A stretch of 64,000 nt of DNA, from positions 4,092,594 through 4,156,593 of the forward strand of contig CP073749.1 of the NCBI GenBank assembly GCA_024398055.1, read 5' to 3'. The DNA is from a bacterium SCSIO 12741. GTDB taxonomy: Bacteria; Bacteroidota; Bacteroidia; Flavobacteriales_G; Salibacteraceae. Both the position numbers and the translations under genes were made by a program. The first letter of the stretch is position 1. Each line of letters opens with the position of its first letter. The notes beneath the pieces were generated by a model that saw nothing but the letters and a program-made list of their open reading frames with translations, made no database searches and was not told where the DNA came from. This document shows positions 8,349-17,916 of the stretch, piece by piece.

Positions 8349-11300
8349 TTATTTCTCCACGGCAAGCATCAATGAAACCTGCTGACCATCACGGGTCACC
8401 GTGATTTGGTAAATGCCTGATACGGAAAACTCATCGGGAATTTCCAATTGATTTTCACCAGGGATAAGTTCTTCCTCCATTTCAATAATTACCTGACCCA
8501 AAGGATTGCGAACAGTAAGTCCAATGAGTTCTTGTTCTTTAGACTGAATTTTAAGGATAGCCTTGCCCGAAGTTGGGTTAGGGTAGAGGCTTATTCCATC
8601 GGACTGAATACTACCTTCAATTCCTACATAACCAATTTTGTGGCAGGCAGAGGTATCGGTACATCCATTTCGGGTAACGACCAAGGCGTAACTTCCATTA
8701 ACATCAGGCATGAAAGATGAGCTATTGGCCCCCGCTACAGCTTGTCCAGTTTGACAGTCTATCCATTGGTATTGATTGGCACTTAAATCCTGAGCCTTTA
8801 ATTGTCCATTAGAATGAAGAACGCTCGTGTCAACCGGAATTACAGACAGTTGAGTAATAACCAGACTATCACAACCACCTTTGGCTTGGAATAGAGCCGA
8901 GTCAATGGCATTTTGAGTAGCTGTATTTCCTTTTGGGAAAACGTAGGTTTCGCCCTTACAAATACTGGCCTGTTTGGTCTGCTTAAATTCAGCGTGGTAA
9001 GTCAATACGAAGTGAACGGTACTGTCGCATGAATTTTGAGTGGAGTATTTCCAGGTATGTGTTCCCGGACTGGTCAGGGTAGGTCCACCAGGAATGGTAA
9101 AGCTTTCACCTTGGCAAAGGGCGACAGGCTGGGTAAGTTCATAAGAAGGATTCACCACCAATTGAGTCTCGATCAAACTATCACAACCCAAAACGTTTTT
9201 AAATACACTCGTATCGGTTCGAGTTACGGTAGATGTGTCCCCATCAGGGAAGGTATATACGGTTCCAGAACAAATCGTGACTTGATTAACCCGGTTGTAG
9301 GTAGGAATCACATTTAAGAAGGTCACAACCAAACTATCACAGCCCCCTTGAGCTTTGAACATGGCTGAATCCACCATGCTTTGAGTGCCCGTATTTCCTT
9401 TCGGGAAAACGTAGGTTTCACCGTTGCATATACTGGCTTGTTTCAATTGATTGAAAGCCGGGGTATAGCTCAACACAAAGTGGACCGTACTATCGCAATT
9501 GTTTTGAGTAGAATACTTCCAGGTATGAACTCCTGCCGTGGATACCGTTGGACCTCCAGGAATCTGATAGGATTGACCAGGGCAGAGGGATATCGAATCC
9601 GTCCTTTCATATATCGGGTAAACGATCAAATGGGTTTCAATCAAGCTATCGCAGCCATACTGATTAATGAAGAAACTGGTATCGGTATGGGAAATGGAAG
9701 AAGTATCGCCATCCGGGAAAGTATAAACTCCACCAGGGCACATGTTCACCTGATTCATGAAATTATGACTCGGATCCACCAAAAGATTGATCACCGAACT
9801 ACTATCATGGCCCGTTCGTAGTACGTAATGACTGGTATCTATTGCGGCTACCGTAGAAGTATTTCCATTCGGGAAAGTATAGGTTTGGCCATCGCAGATC
9901 GTGTCATTTTTATACGACCAGATAGGCTGGAAAGTAGCAAAGGTATTGACCGCATAATTGGTAATAATCGGTGGGTTGAAATCAAAGTAAATTCCGGCCC
10001 GGTTCGATACCGTAGTGGAGTCAGCCAGGCTGCTATCTCTTTCAATGCTGAAAGTTACAAATCCGTTACTCGCTGGTTCGTTCGTAGCACTGTCTACCAA
10101 GAATATGTTGTCGAAGGTGAAGGTGACAATACCATTGGTGTCTAATTCGGTGATAACATTATGACTGGCATCCAGGTATTGGAAGGTGGACCAGTTTAAA
10201 TCTGCGGAAAGGGTATCCAGAATTTGGACGCGGTATGCTGTATCATTACCTGTATTCTGGAAACGGATTTTATACTCGAGTTTGTAGGTGTCATAGGGTA
10301 CATATCCCAAACTGTCAAATCCAGGAGGTGTGGCGGCTTTATCATTGGGGTCGTAGGAGCAACGATTTATTGATGTAACATAGGTACTGTAATCTGTTCC
10401 TGCCACTTTTACGCCGCTGCCATTCACTCTGTAGGTATGAACCTTATTTTTAACTATAGCCCCCACACCTAAGGTGTTAACACCAGGAAAATCACAATCA
10501 ACTGTTTTATTGACTGTAGCTAAAGGAGCAAGGCCTGAATAACTAAAGAAAGCAGTATCTCCACGTATAGAATCTGCCTTGCTAATTGTATTCGTTGAAT
10601 AATTTATAAGGGGATCCTTGATGAAATAATAGACGCCATCACTGTTTTGGTTTCTATAATTCTTTAATTGGATGGTGTAGGTGTTATTCAGACTAAAACA
10701 TCTGGTTCTTCCAACCGAAGCGTATAACTGAACATAAGGATTGCTTATGGTGAGACCAAAATTTGCGGTAAATTCGTTACCCGAGGTTACAACCACAGTT
10801 TGGGTATCTCGGGGAGCCAATGAATTGGCCCAAGATTTAGGCAGGCGTATCACCTCAAAGGTTCCACCTCCTACGTTACTGAATCGATATTTTCCATTCG
10901 TGCCAGTATAGGCCGATCTATGTCCCGCAAGTTTTATGCTAACCCCAGAAATTGGAAGCTCTCCAGGATCCATTATGTTATTCTGATTTGCATCAAAGTA
11001 CACGGTTCCACTAATATTCGTCCCAAGAACTTGTAATGCATTTCGAAGAATTAGCGGGCCGCCAGAAGTCATAACATGTAGGTCGTAATTCCCTTCACGA
11101 ATAGTTGGAGCATTTATATTAACCGTTATTCCTAAGGTGTCTGTTCCTCTAACTGTACCCAATGTCGTGCGAATAGTATCTTGATTTCTAAAGTAGTAGG
11201 GATTAGCAGTAACCTGATTAAAGTTGACTTGATACCCAACTATGTCCACTTTGACATTGGTGTTTGGGTGATAGATTTTTTGTGGAGTAGTCGATAAAAG

Positions 11301-11687
11301 TCGGGTTGTGTCGATGTAAAAAGCGTTGCTCAAGGTCAATAGACCATGATCAGTGCTATTCACCTCTAGGTCATAAAAACCAGCGGGGTAGCTGGTATTG
11401 GTCAAATCCAAATAAACTTCAGGGACTGCACCACCTGAACCAATACTAGTGCAAGGAGCGGAAATATTGGTCGTTCCTTTTTTGAAAGTGGTTTGAATCG
11501 AAGCGGTTCCACTAGTAAAATTCAAACTTGTTCCACTGAGTAACAAGTTCAACTGTTGACCAATTTTTCCAGTGTTGGGTGTAACGGTTGTAATCGATTG
11601 TGCATTCAACTGCTGGGTCCAGGCGAAAACCAATAAAAAGGATAGGATCGACAAAGACCGGGCTCGTTTGGTTAGATGACAGAACAT
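8349..11687 (-). CDS. Large T9SS-secreted adhesin-like protein with SdrD-like domain and seven tandem modules
   Basis: A cell-surface protein of about 1112 residues. The ATG at 11687 starts MFCHLTKRARSLSILSFLLVFAWTQQLNAQ, a Sec signal; the longer open frame upstream has no signal and is probably not translated. Domains in order: beta-sandwich repeats (~20-210); an SdrD B-like/collagen-binding-B fold beginning ISGTVYFDANQNNIMDPG; a DUF7619-type domain with SYDPNDK and FRFQNTG-like sequence (YKIRFQNTGNDTAY) ending YFDFNPPI; seven ~45-residue modules of C-x-G-x-x-Y-x-F/I-P-x-G pattern ending GCDSLV; and a type A sorting domain beginning LYPNPTSGKAIL. No enzyme motif is seen; adhesion or a structural surface role is likely. 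It is the last gene of a minus-strand run starting at 14640. Confidence 0.87.
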   Translation of the reverse strand: MFCHLTKRARSLSILSFLLVFAWTQQLNAQSITTVTPNTGKIGQQLNLLLSGTSLNFTSGTASIQTTFKKGTTNISAPCTSIGSGGAVPEVYLDLTNTSYPAGFYDLEVNSTDHGLLTLSNAFYIDTTRLLSTTPQKIYHPNTNVKVDIVGYQVNFNQVTANPYYFRNQDTIRTTLGTVRGTDTLGITVNINAPTIREGNYDLHVMTSGGPLILRNALQVLGTNISGTVYFDANQNNIMDPGELPISGVSIKLAGHRSAYTGTNGKYRFSNVGGGTFEVIRLPKSWANSLAPRDTQTVVVTSGNEFTANFGLTISNPYVQLYASVGRTRCFSLNNTYTIQLKNYRNQNSDGVYYFIKDPLINYSTNTISKADSIRGDTAFFSYSGLAPLATVNKTVDCDFPGVNTLGVGAIVKNKVHTYRVNGSGVKVAGTDYSTYVTSINRCSYDPNDKAATPPGFDSLGYVPYDTYKLEYKIRFQNTGNDTAYRVQILDTLSADLNWSTFQYLDASHNVITELDTNGIVTFTFDNIFLVDSATNEPASNGFVTFSIERDSSLADSTTVSNRAGIYFDFNPPIITNYAVNTFATFQPIWSYKNDTICDGQTYTFPNGNTSTVAAIDTSHYVLRTGHDSSSVINLLVDPSHNFMNQVNMCPGGVYTFPDGDTSSISHTDTSFFINQYGCDSLIETHLIVYPIYERTDSISLCPGQSYQIPGGPTVSTAGVHTWKYSTQNNCDSTVHFVLSYTPAFNQLKQASICNGETYVFPKGNTGTQSMVDSAMFKAQGGCDSLVVTFLNVIPTYNRVNQVTICSGTVYTFPDGDTSTVTRTDTSVFKNVLGCDSLIETQLVVNPSYELTQPVALCQGESFTIPGGPTLTSPGTHTWKYSTQNSCDSTVHFVLTYHAEFKQTKQASICKGETYVFPKGNTATQNAIDSALFQAKGGCDSLVITQLSVIPVDTSVLHSNGQLKAQDLSANQYQWIDCQTGQAVAGANSSSFMPDVNGSYALVVTRNGCTDTSACHKIGYVGIEGSIQSDGISLYPNPTSGKAILKIQSKEQELIGLTVRNPLGQVIIEMEEELIPGENQLEIPDEFSVSGIYQITVTRDGQQVSLMLAVEK
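8830..9915 (-). repeat. Seven tandem ~45-residue modules in the T9SS adhesin
   Basis: Seven consecutive coding repeats, each ~130-150 bp. Two subtypes alternate: a TYTFPDGDTS subtype and a SYQIPGGPT/HTWKYSTQN subtype. The last three modules repeat the order of the preceding three almost residue for residue, which suggests duplication of a three-module unit. Paired cysteines (one near the start, one in GCDSL) may form one disulfide per module. Confidence 0.8.
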
Positions 11688-11790
11688 AAGGTTTGCTTTT
11701 GTGGCTAAAACTGTATAATTCACGAATATACAACTTATTGGGTGCTTTTCCTTAGAGGAACAAAGGGTTAGGGAAGTTGAAATGGGTGAT

Positions 11791-13755
11791 TTATTGAAGC
11801 TCTTCAAAAAACAAAACATCAAAATCTCTTCCGGTGTCAAGATGTTTTTTAAAGAGTAGGAGAAGTTCATAGTCCAAGGTCAATTTCTTCTGAGCTTTCT
11901 CTTCAATTCCTTTTTCGATGGCCTGTTTTACCAACGTTTCCTCCCATTTGGCCCGAAGTATAGTAAGAACAAAAAGCCGGTATTGAGGGTGGCTGGAATA
12001 GGGTGATACCTGAGCGATTTCAAACCAGGCTCGATCGAGGTCTCCCTGGTTGAAATAGATCCCACTCAGGTTGATTCTGGGTTCTTCAAATACGGGGTCA
12101 AACTGCGTGGCTTTTCGATAAAAAACGATGGCTGAATCAATCTCTCCCTGAACGCCATAGGAGGTGCCTAAATTGTTTAAAACATGGATTTGAGTCGGGT
12201 GAAATTGATAGGCTTTTAAAAAGTACTCATGGGCTTTTTGAACCTGTCCCAATTCCATTTGAAAAGTACCCTGGTACCAGCTAACTGGAATGCCATTGCT
12301 GGCTATTCTGTATAAATCACTTTCCCCTTGACGCAGTTCGGATAACCCTTTTTGCCACTGTTTACTTTCCTTAGCCTCTAAGGCATTTCGCATGTGGTAA
12401 TCGGCCTTTAACCGTTCAGAGCCAATGAAGATTCCGTAACCTGCCATAAGGGCCAAAATGCCGGCAATTCCACGGTGGAGAGAAATGCTACCTGATTGTT
12501 GAAGCTTTAGCCGATCGTAATGAACCAACAGAATAACAGAGTAGATGGACAAAATCACCGATAACCCGATTCGCTCTTTGGGAAAGCTTAATGCCGCTAT
12601 AACTAAATAGGAGAGCAGTGCGGATGTGGAGATTAGAATCAAGGTCCTCGATTTTGAATCCCCGTTGAAGATTAGATAGATTCCGGCGTAAAGGGCCAGT
12701 CCAAATCCAGCCAGGTAGAGCAACAATCCGAGGAAACCCATTTCTGACCAAATCCAGAGAAAATCATTGTGAGGTCTAAGGTAAAAGGTGGTGCCCCCCA
12801 AGTAGAAATCGTTGCCTACTGCTTGATGTAATTCCAGCTCATTAGGCCGTACATGGTATTGGTTATGCACTCGCCAACTGCTGATGCCTTCTCCGAGAAG
12901 AGGTTTTTCCTGGATCATGCCCAGCGTCCTTTCCCAGAGTACTTTACGGTGGCTGAAGGACGGCCTTTCAACCAGGTAGGATTGCAGGGTAAACAGGAGT
13001 GCGGCAAGTCCAACTAACCCAAATCCAGCCAGGGCATACTTCAAACCTTTGGAAAATTGACTTGAACTAAAAAAGTAAAGGCCTAACGATGCCATCATAA
13101 AAACAGCCAGGGCCAAAAACACGGTCCAGGATCCGAGTAAATAAAGAGCCAAAAGATTGGTCACGGTTAACGTAACCAAAGCGATTCGAAGGACCAGGTT
13201 CCTGGACTGGATCAAGGTATGCAGGATCAGGGGCAGGGTTAAAAACAGCACCTGACTGGTCAGGTTTGGATTGACGAACAAGCCACCCATCAATTTTTGA
13301 GAAATGACCTCCGTATTTAGGCAGGCATATCCCAGGCCGAGTAAAGTAGCTAATTGGATACCGGCAAAGGCGTAGCCCAATTTTTCGAAGTTTAAGTCAC
13401 CGTACTGTTTTAGGTAGAAGTATGCGGTTAGAATAAAGTTGAAAAGGAGCAATAGCTTAAGCATCTCAAAAACGCCAGAATACGGATCAGCTACGCCAAA
13501 TACCCCAATAAAGCCAAGGATTAGGAAGAGAACCTGAGAGCCAAAGAACCCCATCGAAAGTTTGGTGTCCAGTTTTAGTTTGGTTTGGAAAAACATCCAG
13601 CCATTCAAGCCCAGGCAAAGTAGGGCGAGAACCTCAAATCTAAGGGGTTGAGTAGGATCTAAGAATTGATTGGAAAAAGCGAGTACAACAACCAACACAC
13701 CGATTGGAAGCAGGGCAGGACTCAACCTTTTCATCAAATCGGGCATGGATGCCAT
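11791..13755 (-). CDS. O-antigen ligase family protein with C-terminal TPR
   Basis: A 654-residue polytopic membrane protein. About ten to eleven TM segments fill residues 10-440. The large loop before the last helices carries the Wzy_C signature region: KPLLGEGISSWRVHNQYH, and then RPHNDFLWIWSEMGFLGLL, which is typical of WaaL/PglL/Wzy ligases and polymerases. After residue ~450 come TPR repeats (YQGTFQMELGQVQKAHEYF, HVLNNLGTSYGVQGEID). It probably transfers or polymerises a lipid-linked glycan at the periplasmic face, or glycosylates protein as in PglL-like members. It starts 9 nt after the stop of the JAB-like gene, so the two form an operon. The exact substrate cannot be told. Confidence 0.85.
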   Translation of the reverse strand: MASMPDLMKRLSPALLPIGVLVVVLAFSNQFLDPTQPLRFEVLALLCLGLNGWMFFQTKLKLDTKLSMGFFGSQVLFLILGFIGVFGVADPYSGVFEMLKLLLLFNFILTAYFYLKQYGDLNFEKLGYAFAGIQLATLLGLGYACLNTEVISQKLMGGLFVNPNLTSQVLFLTLPLILHTLIQSRNLVLRIALVTLTVTNLLALYLLGSWTVFLALAVFMMASLGLYFFSSSQFSKGLKYALAGFGLVGLAALLFTLQSYLVERPSFSHRKVLWERTLGMIQEKPLLGEGISSWRVHNQYHVRPNELELHQAVGNDFYLGGTTFYLRPHNDFLWIWSEMGFLGLLLYLAGFGLALYAGIYLIFNGDSKSRTLILISTSALLSYLVIAALSFPKERIGLSVILSIYSVILLVHYDRLKLQQSGSISLHRGIAGILALMAGYGIFIGSERLKADYHMRNALEAKESKQWQKGLSELRQGESDLYRIASNGIPVSWYQGTFQMELGQVQKAHEYFLKAYQFHPTQIHVLNNLGTSYGVQGEIDSAIVFYRKATQFDPVFEEPRINLSGIYFNQGDLDRAWFEIAQVSPYSSHPQYRLFVLTILRAKWEETLVKQAIEKGIEEKAQKKLTLDYELLLLFKKHLDTGRDFDVLFFEELQ

Positions 13756-13764
13756 GGAGGAGAA

Positions 13765-14640
13765 CTATTCGTTGGAGGAAAGTTTACTTTTTCGGTTCGT
13801 CACAACGTTCAACGAGTTGAAAGCCGCAAAATTCTCACGCTCCAGCATGTTTTGAATTCGTTCTTCCGAATAGCCCAATTCCTTAAGGTGCTCCGCTCGT
13901 TTGACGTTTATTTCATGTTGCAGCAATTGGTTTTTTAGCTTGGCTTCCTCCTTAAGAACGCTATCCATTTCAGCAGCCGTTTTTAGCCGCTCATTTTCAA
14001 TTTTGATACGTTCCAATTCCGCGAATCTTTTCTTGCCCTCAAGCATGTAGTCAAAAACATTGATGACACCTTCTTTCAATTTTCGGAAGGCATTGCCTGA
14101 AGAGATAGATTGTCGGGATTTTTCCTGCTCCATGGAGGTCTTCCATTTCGTCAGTTCGGGCTTGGCGGAATCCAAAACTTCAAAGTTTCCTGATTTCTCC
14201 AGATCCTCAATAATCCCTTCATCCGAAAGGCTTTTAAAACCGCTATCAGATAGGATCAAGTGATCGATCACCACCACGTTTAAAAAACGACCTACTTTGA
14301 TGATCTTGTCGGTAAAGTCCAGATCCTGTTGGCTGGGTGATAAATCGCCGGAAGCAGCTCGGTGAACGAGAATAAGTCGATCGGCCAATTTGTCCACGGC
14401 TAATCCGAAAATAACCGATGGGTCAGCATTTCGGCTGAGTTGCTCGATGTATAGGATTTTGATTTTCTTGTTCAACCCAATGACCCAAAGAGAGTCTGGT
14501 TGCTGGTGGTGGTTGTTCTCACACAGCATCACTTGCTGCATGATGTTGTAAATATCTTCTGATTTCAGAATCGTAGGTTTTAGGTTAATGTTCTGTGTCT
14601 GCTTCAGACAAATATAAGCCTGATTCGAAAAATGCATCAA
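13765..14640 (-). CDS. RadC-like JAB/MPN-domain protein with degenerate metal site and coiled-coil tail
   Basis: A 291-residue protein. Residues ~25-140 resemble the RadC-type JAB domain of Bacteroidota. The core LVHRAASGDLSPSQQD aligns with the usual H-N-H-P-S-G-D-x-x-P-S-x-x-D motif, followed by GRFLNVVVIDHLILSDSGF, which matches the 'LDHIIIG...SF' ending. The second metal-binding histidine of the motif is replaced (H93-R-A95); H93 and D106 are kept. Residues ~190-270 form a basic/acidic coiled coil not present in ordinary RadC proteins. Without the second His it is unlikely to bind zinc normally, so a binding rather than a peptidase role is inferred. The start could be either of two adjacent ATGs. 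It heads the minus-strand operon with the O-antigen ligase. Confidence 0.7.
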   Translation of the reverse strand: MMHFSNQAYICLKQTQNINLKPTILKSEDIYNIMQQVMLCENNHHQQPDSLWVIGLNKKIKILYIEQLSRNADPSVIFGLAVDKLADRLILVHRAASGDLSPSQQDLDFTDKIIKVGRFLNVVVIDHLILSDSGFKSLSDEGIIEDLEKSGNFEVLDSAKPELTKWKTSMEQEKSRQSISSGNAFRKLKEGVINVFDYMLEGKKRFAELERIKIENERLKTAAEMDSVLKEEAKLKNQLLQHEINVKRAEHLKELGYSEERIQNMLERENFAAFNSLNVVTNRKSKLSSNE

Positions 14641-14975
14641 GTGGTCAGATCAGAGGAGTGGAAATTGGATGAGATTTGGTTTTCTATCCAGGTCAAAAAG
14701 GGAGATAAAGAACCCAGATGGAGCGAGCATTGAAAAAATTGACTTCCGAAAACTCTTCATTTTCTATTGAACTGCATGGTTGTTGGTGCTAGATGGTTAG
14801 CTTGTTATTTGTTCTGTACTTGCCTACGTCCAGCCACAGAATCTCGATTTCCCTCAACTTCTCGGTTTTGCCTAAAAACGAACTTTATGGCCGGTTTTAA
14901 CGTCTAACTTATGGGAGCTACCGAAATTCAAGTTTCGGATCGGCTACATCTGATAACCCTTTAAATCGAACAAAC
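14641..14975. other. Divergent intergenic region with a hairpin
   Basis: A 335-bp spacer between the minus-strand JAB operon and the plus-strand SDR gene. A hairpin with stem CCGAAA/TTTCGG and outer AGC/GCT pairs lies at about 14917-14948, in the leader of the SDR gene, with no T run, so it is not a classical terminator. Nothing else was recognised. Confidence 0.4.
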
Positions 14976-16412
14976 TTGCACGTATTACCCACTGGAGCCA
15001 CGGGATATATTGGAAAAAGACTGCTGCAATCTCTGCTACAGCGCGGTTATTCGGTGACTTGCTGTGTGAGAAACCGGCAGCGTTTCACTCCGCCGGTAGG
15101 ATTTGATGATCAGCTAGAAGTGCTTGAAACAGATTTCAACGAACCCTTGGTGCCGCCTTCCAACCTGAAACCCGTGTCAGTAGCCTATTACTTAATTCAC
15201 TCCTTATCCGAATCTACCGAAGGCATTGCCCAAAGTGAACTAAATACAGCCAGGCATTTTAGACTTTTGGCGGAAAGCCTGCAATGCGAGCAGGTTATAT
15301 ACCTTGGGGGAATCGCTCATGAAAATCACTTATCCGAACACCTGGCTTCGCGCAAAGGTGTGGAAGAGGAGTTGAAAAAAGGAGCATTCAAAACCACTAT
15401 TCTTCGGGCTGCCATTATTGTTGGGTCGGGGAGTGCTTCTTTTGAGATTATTCGGGATCTGGTTGAAAAAATCCCAGTCATGGTAACTCCCAGGTGGGTA
15501 AATACACTTTGCCAGCCCATTTCCATCCGCAATGTCATTGACTACTTACTCGGTGTGATTCAAAATGAGAAGACTTACAATGAAACTTTTGACATTGGTG
15601 GGCCAGAAGTGTTGAGCTACAAACAAATGATGCTCGATTTTGGCTCAGTCAGAGGCCTTAAGCGGCTGATATACACCTTACCCGTAATGACACCCAGATT
15701 ATCTTCCTATTGGCTCTATTTTATCACATCTACCAACTACAAGCTTGCCGTTAACCTGGTGAAGAGTATGAAGGTGGAAGTGGTATGCCGGGATAACCGC
15801 TTGCAGGATATTCTGCAGATCGAATTGATCAGTTACAAGGACGCGGTTCAAAATGCCTTTGGGAAAATCGAGCAGAACATGGTGGTTTCCAGTTGGAATG
15901 ACGCCCTATCATCAAGTGGCAAGGAGCAAAATTGGAACCAACATATTCGGGTCCCTTCGCAAGGATGTTTCATTGATAATCGAACTTTTAGGCTGGGTGA
16001 TACCCAAGAGACCGTTTTGAAACGACTCTGGCAAATTGGCGGCAAAAAAGGATGGTATTATGCCAGCTGGTTGTGGAAAATCCGTGGTTTTCTCGATCGC
16101 CTTGTGGGTGGAGTTGGTCTTAGGAGAGGCCGCACCAATGCCCTGCAGATTCATCCGGGTGATGCTTTGGATTTTTGGCGTGTACTTGTGGCCGATCCGG
16201 GTAAGGGCCGATTGCTCCTCTATGCAGAAATGAAGTTGCCTGGGGAGGCTTGGTTAGAATTCAATATTCGAAGCCAGGAAAATGGGCAGGACATTCTGGT
16301 TCAACAAGCCACTTTTAGGCCAAGGGGGTTAACGGGAAGGCTTTATTGGTATTCGGTGAGTCCTTTTCATGCCTTTTTGTTTGAAGGAATGGGGCGGAAG
16401 ATAGCCGGTTAG
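14976..16412 (+). CDS. SDR-family NAD(P)-binding protein with DUF2867-like C-terminal domain
   Basis: A 478-residue cytosolic protein starting at TTG. Residues 1-300 are an atypical short-chain dehydrogenase: glycine-rich TGATGYIGKRLL at the N-terminus for NAD(P), CCVRN basic residue after strand 2, AYYLIHSLS, and YLGGIAHEN in the active-site strand, without the classic YxxxK. Residues ~325-475 match the DUF2867 extension (FRLGDTQETVLKRLWQIGGKKGWYYASWLWKIRGFLDRLVGG, cited in two parts here: the WQIGGKKGWYY and LWKIRGFLDRLVGG blocks). Family members are long two-domain oxidoreductase-like proteins of unknown substrate. It is monocistronic, convergent with the TPR gene that ends at 16452. No ATG lies near the N-terminus, so the TTG start is chosen because it begins directly before the Rossmann strand. 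Confidence 0.85.
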   Translation: MHVLPTGATGYIGKRLLQSLLQRGYSVTCCVRNRQRFTPPVGFDDQLEVLETDFNEPLVPPSNLKPVSVAYYLIHSLSESTEGIAQSELNTARHFRLLAESLQCEQVIYLGGIAHENHLSEHLASRKGVEEELKKGAFKTTILRAAIIVGSGSASFEIIRDLVEKIPVMVTPRWVNTLCQPISIRNVIDYLLGVIQNEKTYNETFDIGGPEVLSYKQMMLDFGSVRGLKRLIYTLPVMTPRLSSYWLYFITSTNYKLAVNLVKSMKVEVVCRDNRLQDILQIELISYKDAVQNAFGKIEQNMVVSSWNDALSSSGKEQNWNQHIRVPSQGCFIDNRTFRLGDTQETVLKRLWQIGGKKGWYYASWLWKIRGFLDRLVGGVGLRRGRTNALQIHPGDALDFWRVLVADPGKGRLLLYAEMKLPGEAWLEFNIRSQENGQDILVQQATFRPRGLTGRLYWYSVSPFHAFLFEGMGRKIAG

Positions 16413-16451
16413 CTATTCGAATAAATTCACCCATATTACCCAGCAAAGCAA

Positions 16452-17816
16452 TCATTCTAAATTGAACAACCGTTTCTTCAGTAATCTTTCAAAGAAGCTG
16501 TGCAAGGGGAAAATGAATCCGGCCAGCAGGGCATTAACCAGGAGCTTGTAAAGCGGTTCACCACCGGTTAGACTTTCCACCCAGGGATCGGTAATTACGA
16601 GAAGGAATTCAAACAGGATCAAAAATGGGAGAAAGGTGGCCAACTCTACTGCCCAAGCTGGTAAAGGGATTCTAACCAGCAAAAACAGCAGACCAAAGAG
16701 CAAGAATACACCGGCTCCAATTCCCGAATATTGGAGTGTATTCCGTCTTTCTTTAGCTACTGCGGCTTGTCGCTCGGCCTCCTTTTTATCTTGTTCTCGA
16801 ATGAGTAGTTCCTTTTCAAACTGAATGCGCGATTCAGCTTGGGCAAGCTGTTCGGTCACTTCGGCTGACTTTACACTGTCCCTCATGGTCACGTGCACTT
16901 TATACAGCTTAAGAGCTTCCTTGTCGTTGCCTTTTTCTTCCTGGATCTTATACAGGGTACCGGTACAGGTAGAAATTCGATCTGGCCATCCAATTTCTTC
17001 AGCAATGGCTAAAGATTTATCAAGTAAGGGTTGTGCCTTGTCAAGATATCCTTTTTGAAAATACACTTCACCCAGGTTGTAGTAGGAGGTAGATAGATCC
17101 CTTAAGTCATTTACCTCCAGGCGAATTTTCAGGGTCAATTCGTAGAATTTCAATGCCAGATCAAAACTATCCTGCCGATGATAGACCAGGCCTATATTGT
17201 TGTAGGCGGCGGCGATTTCCTTAGGATCATTGAATTCTTTTTTGATTTCCAGACTTTGCTCAAACACCTTCAACGCTTTGTCATATTCGGTCAGTTCTAT
17301 ATACACAAGCCCCAGGTTGTTCAGGGTTTTGGACATGGCCTTGGTTTGGTTGAGTTCTTCGCGGATTTTAAGCACGGCCAAAAAGGTCTCCTTGGCTTTC
17401 TCCAATTTCTCTTGATCCAGGTAGATTAGGCCAATGTTGTTCTGCATGTTGGCGATTCCTTTCTTTCCTCCTAATTCCTTGTTTATTTCCAGGCAACGGT
17501 TAAAGTAGATTAAGGCCTTGTCGTCCATTCCACGTATGTGGCAGCTGATTCCTTGAATGTTTAGAGCTGATGACTGCCATTTGAGGTGATCTATTCTTTT
17601 TGCCATTTCATAAAGGTCATTGGCAATCACAAAAGCCGTGTCTGGTTGAGAAAATAGATAACCATCCCAGGCCAGTTTGGCCCCGGCCGCTATCCTCACA
17701 GAGTCGGGTAGGGAAGGATCGCTCCACACCGCGTTTAGACTATCCGTATTTGCAATCGCTTTATTGGGAATCAAATGGATGGTTAGGATCAGAAGAGTGA
17801 AAAGTAGATGTTTCAT
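16452..17816 (-). CDS. TPR membrane protein with short multi-TM C-terminal domain (paralogue 1)
   Basis: A 454-residue protein. The signal sequence MKHLLFTLLILTIHLIPNKAIA precedes five to six TPRs (for example LNNLGLVYIELTEYDKALKVF). A coiled coil (EKELLIREQDKKEAERQ) leads to a first TM and then about three further hydrophobic segments, including ATFLPFLILFEFLLVITDPW and LLVNALLAGFIFPLHSFFERL. In related Bacteroidota proteins this architecture usually ends in a histidine kinase; here a compact membrane domain replaces it. It is divergent from a clear paralogue at 17917. Function is unknown; a sensory or scaffolding role is inferred from the TPRs. Confidence 0.82.
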   Translation of the reverse strand: MKHLLFTLLILTIHLIPNKAIANTDSLNAVWSDPSLPDSVRIAAGAKLAWDGYLFSQPDTAFVIANDLYEMAKRIDHLKWQSSALNIQGISCHIRGMDDKALIYFNRCLEINKELGGKKGIANMQNNIGLIYLDQEKLEKAKETFLAVLKIREELNQTKAMSKTLNNLGLVYIELTEYDKALKVFEQSLEIKKEFNDPKEIAAAYNNIGLVYHRQDSFDLALKFYELTLKIRLEVNDLRDLSTSYYNLGEVYFQKGYLDKAQPLLDKSLAIAEEIGWPDRISTCTGTLYKIQEEKGNDKEALKLYKVHVTMRDSVKSAEVTEQLAQAESRIQFEKELLIREQDKKEAERQAAVAKERRNTLQYSGIGAGVFLLFGLLFLLVRIPLPAWAVELATFLPFLILFEFLLVITDPWVESLTGGEPLYKLLVNALLAGFIFPLHSFFERLLKKRLFNLE

Positions 17817-17916
17817 GGAACAAGCTTGTAGTCAGAGGTCTAAGTTAGAAGAACTTTGGGCTTGTTGGAGTAGTTTGTTCATTGAATATATACCTTAGAA
17901 ACAAAATTTGCTCCCC

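Noticed and set aside
14893-14975. A GTCTAAC motif and hairpin that recall an integron attC site
   Set aside because: The matching GTTAGAC end is absent and no integrase or cassette array is nearby.
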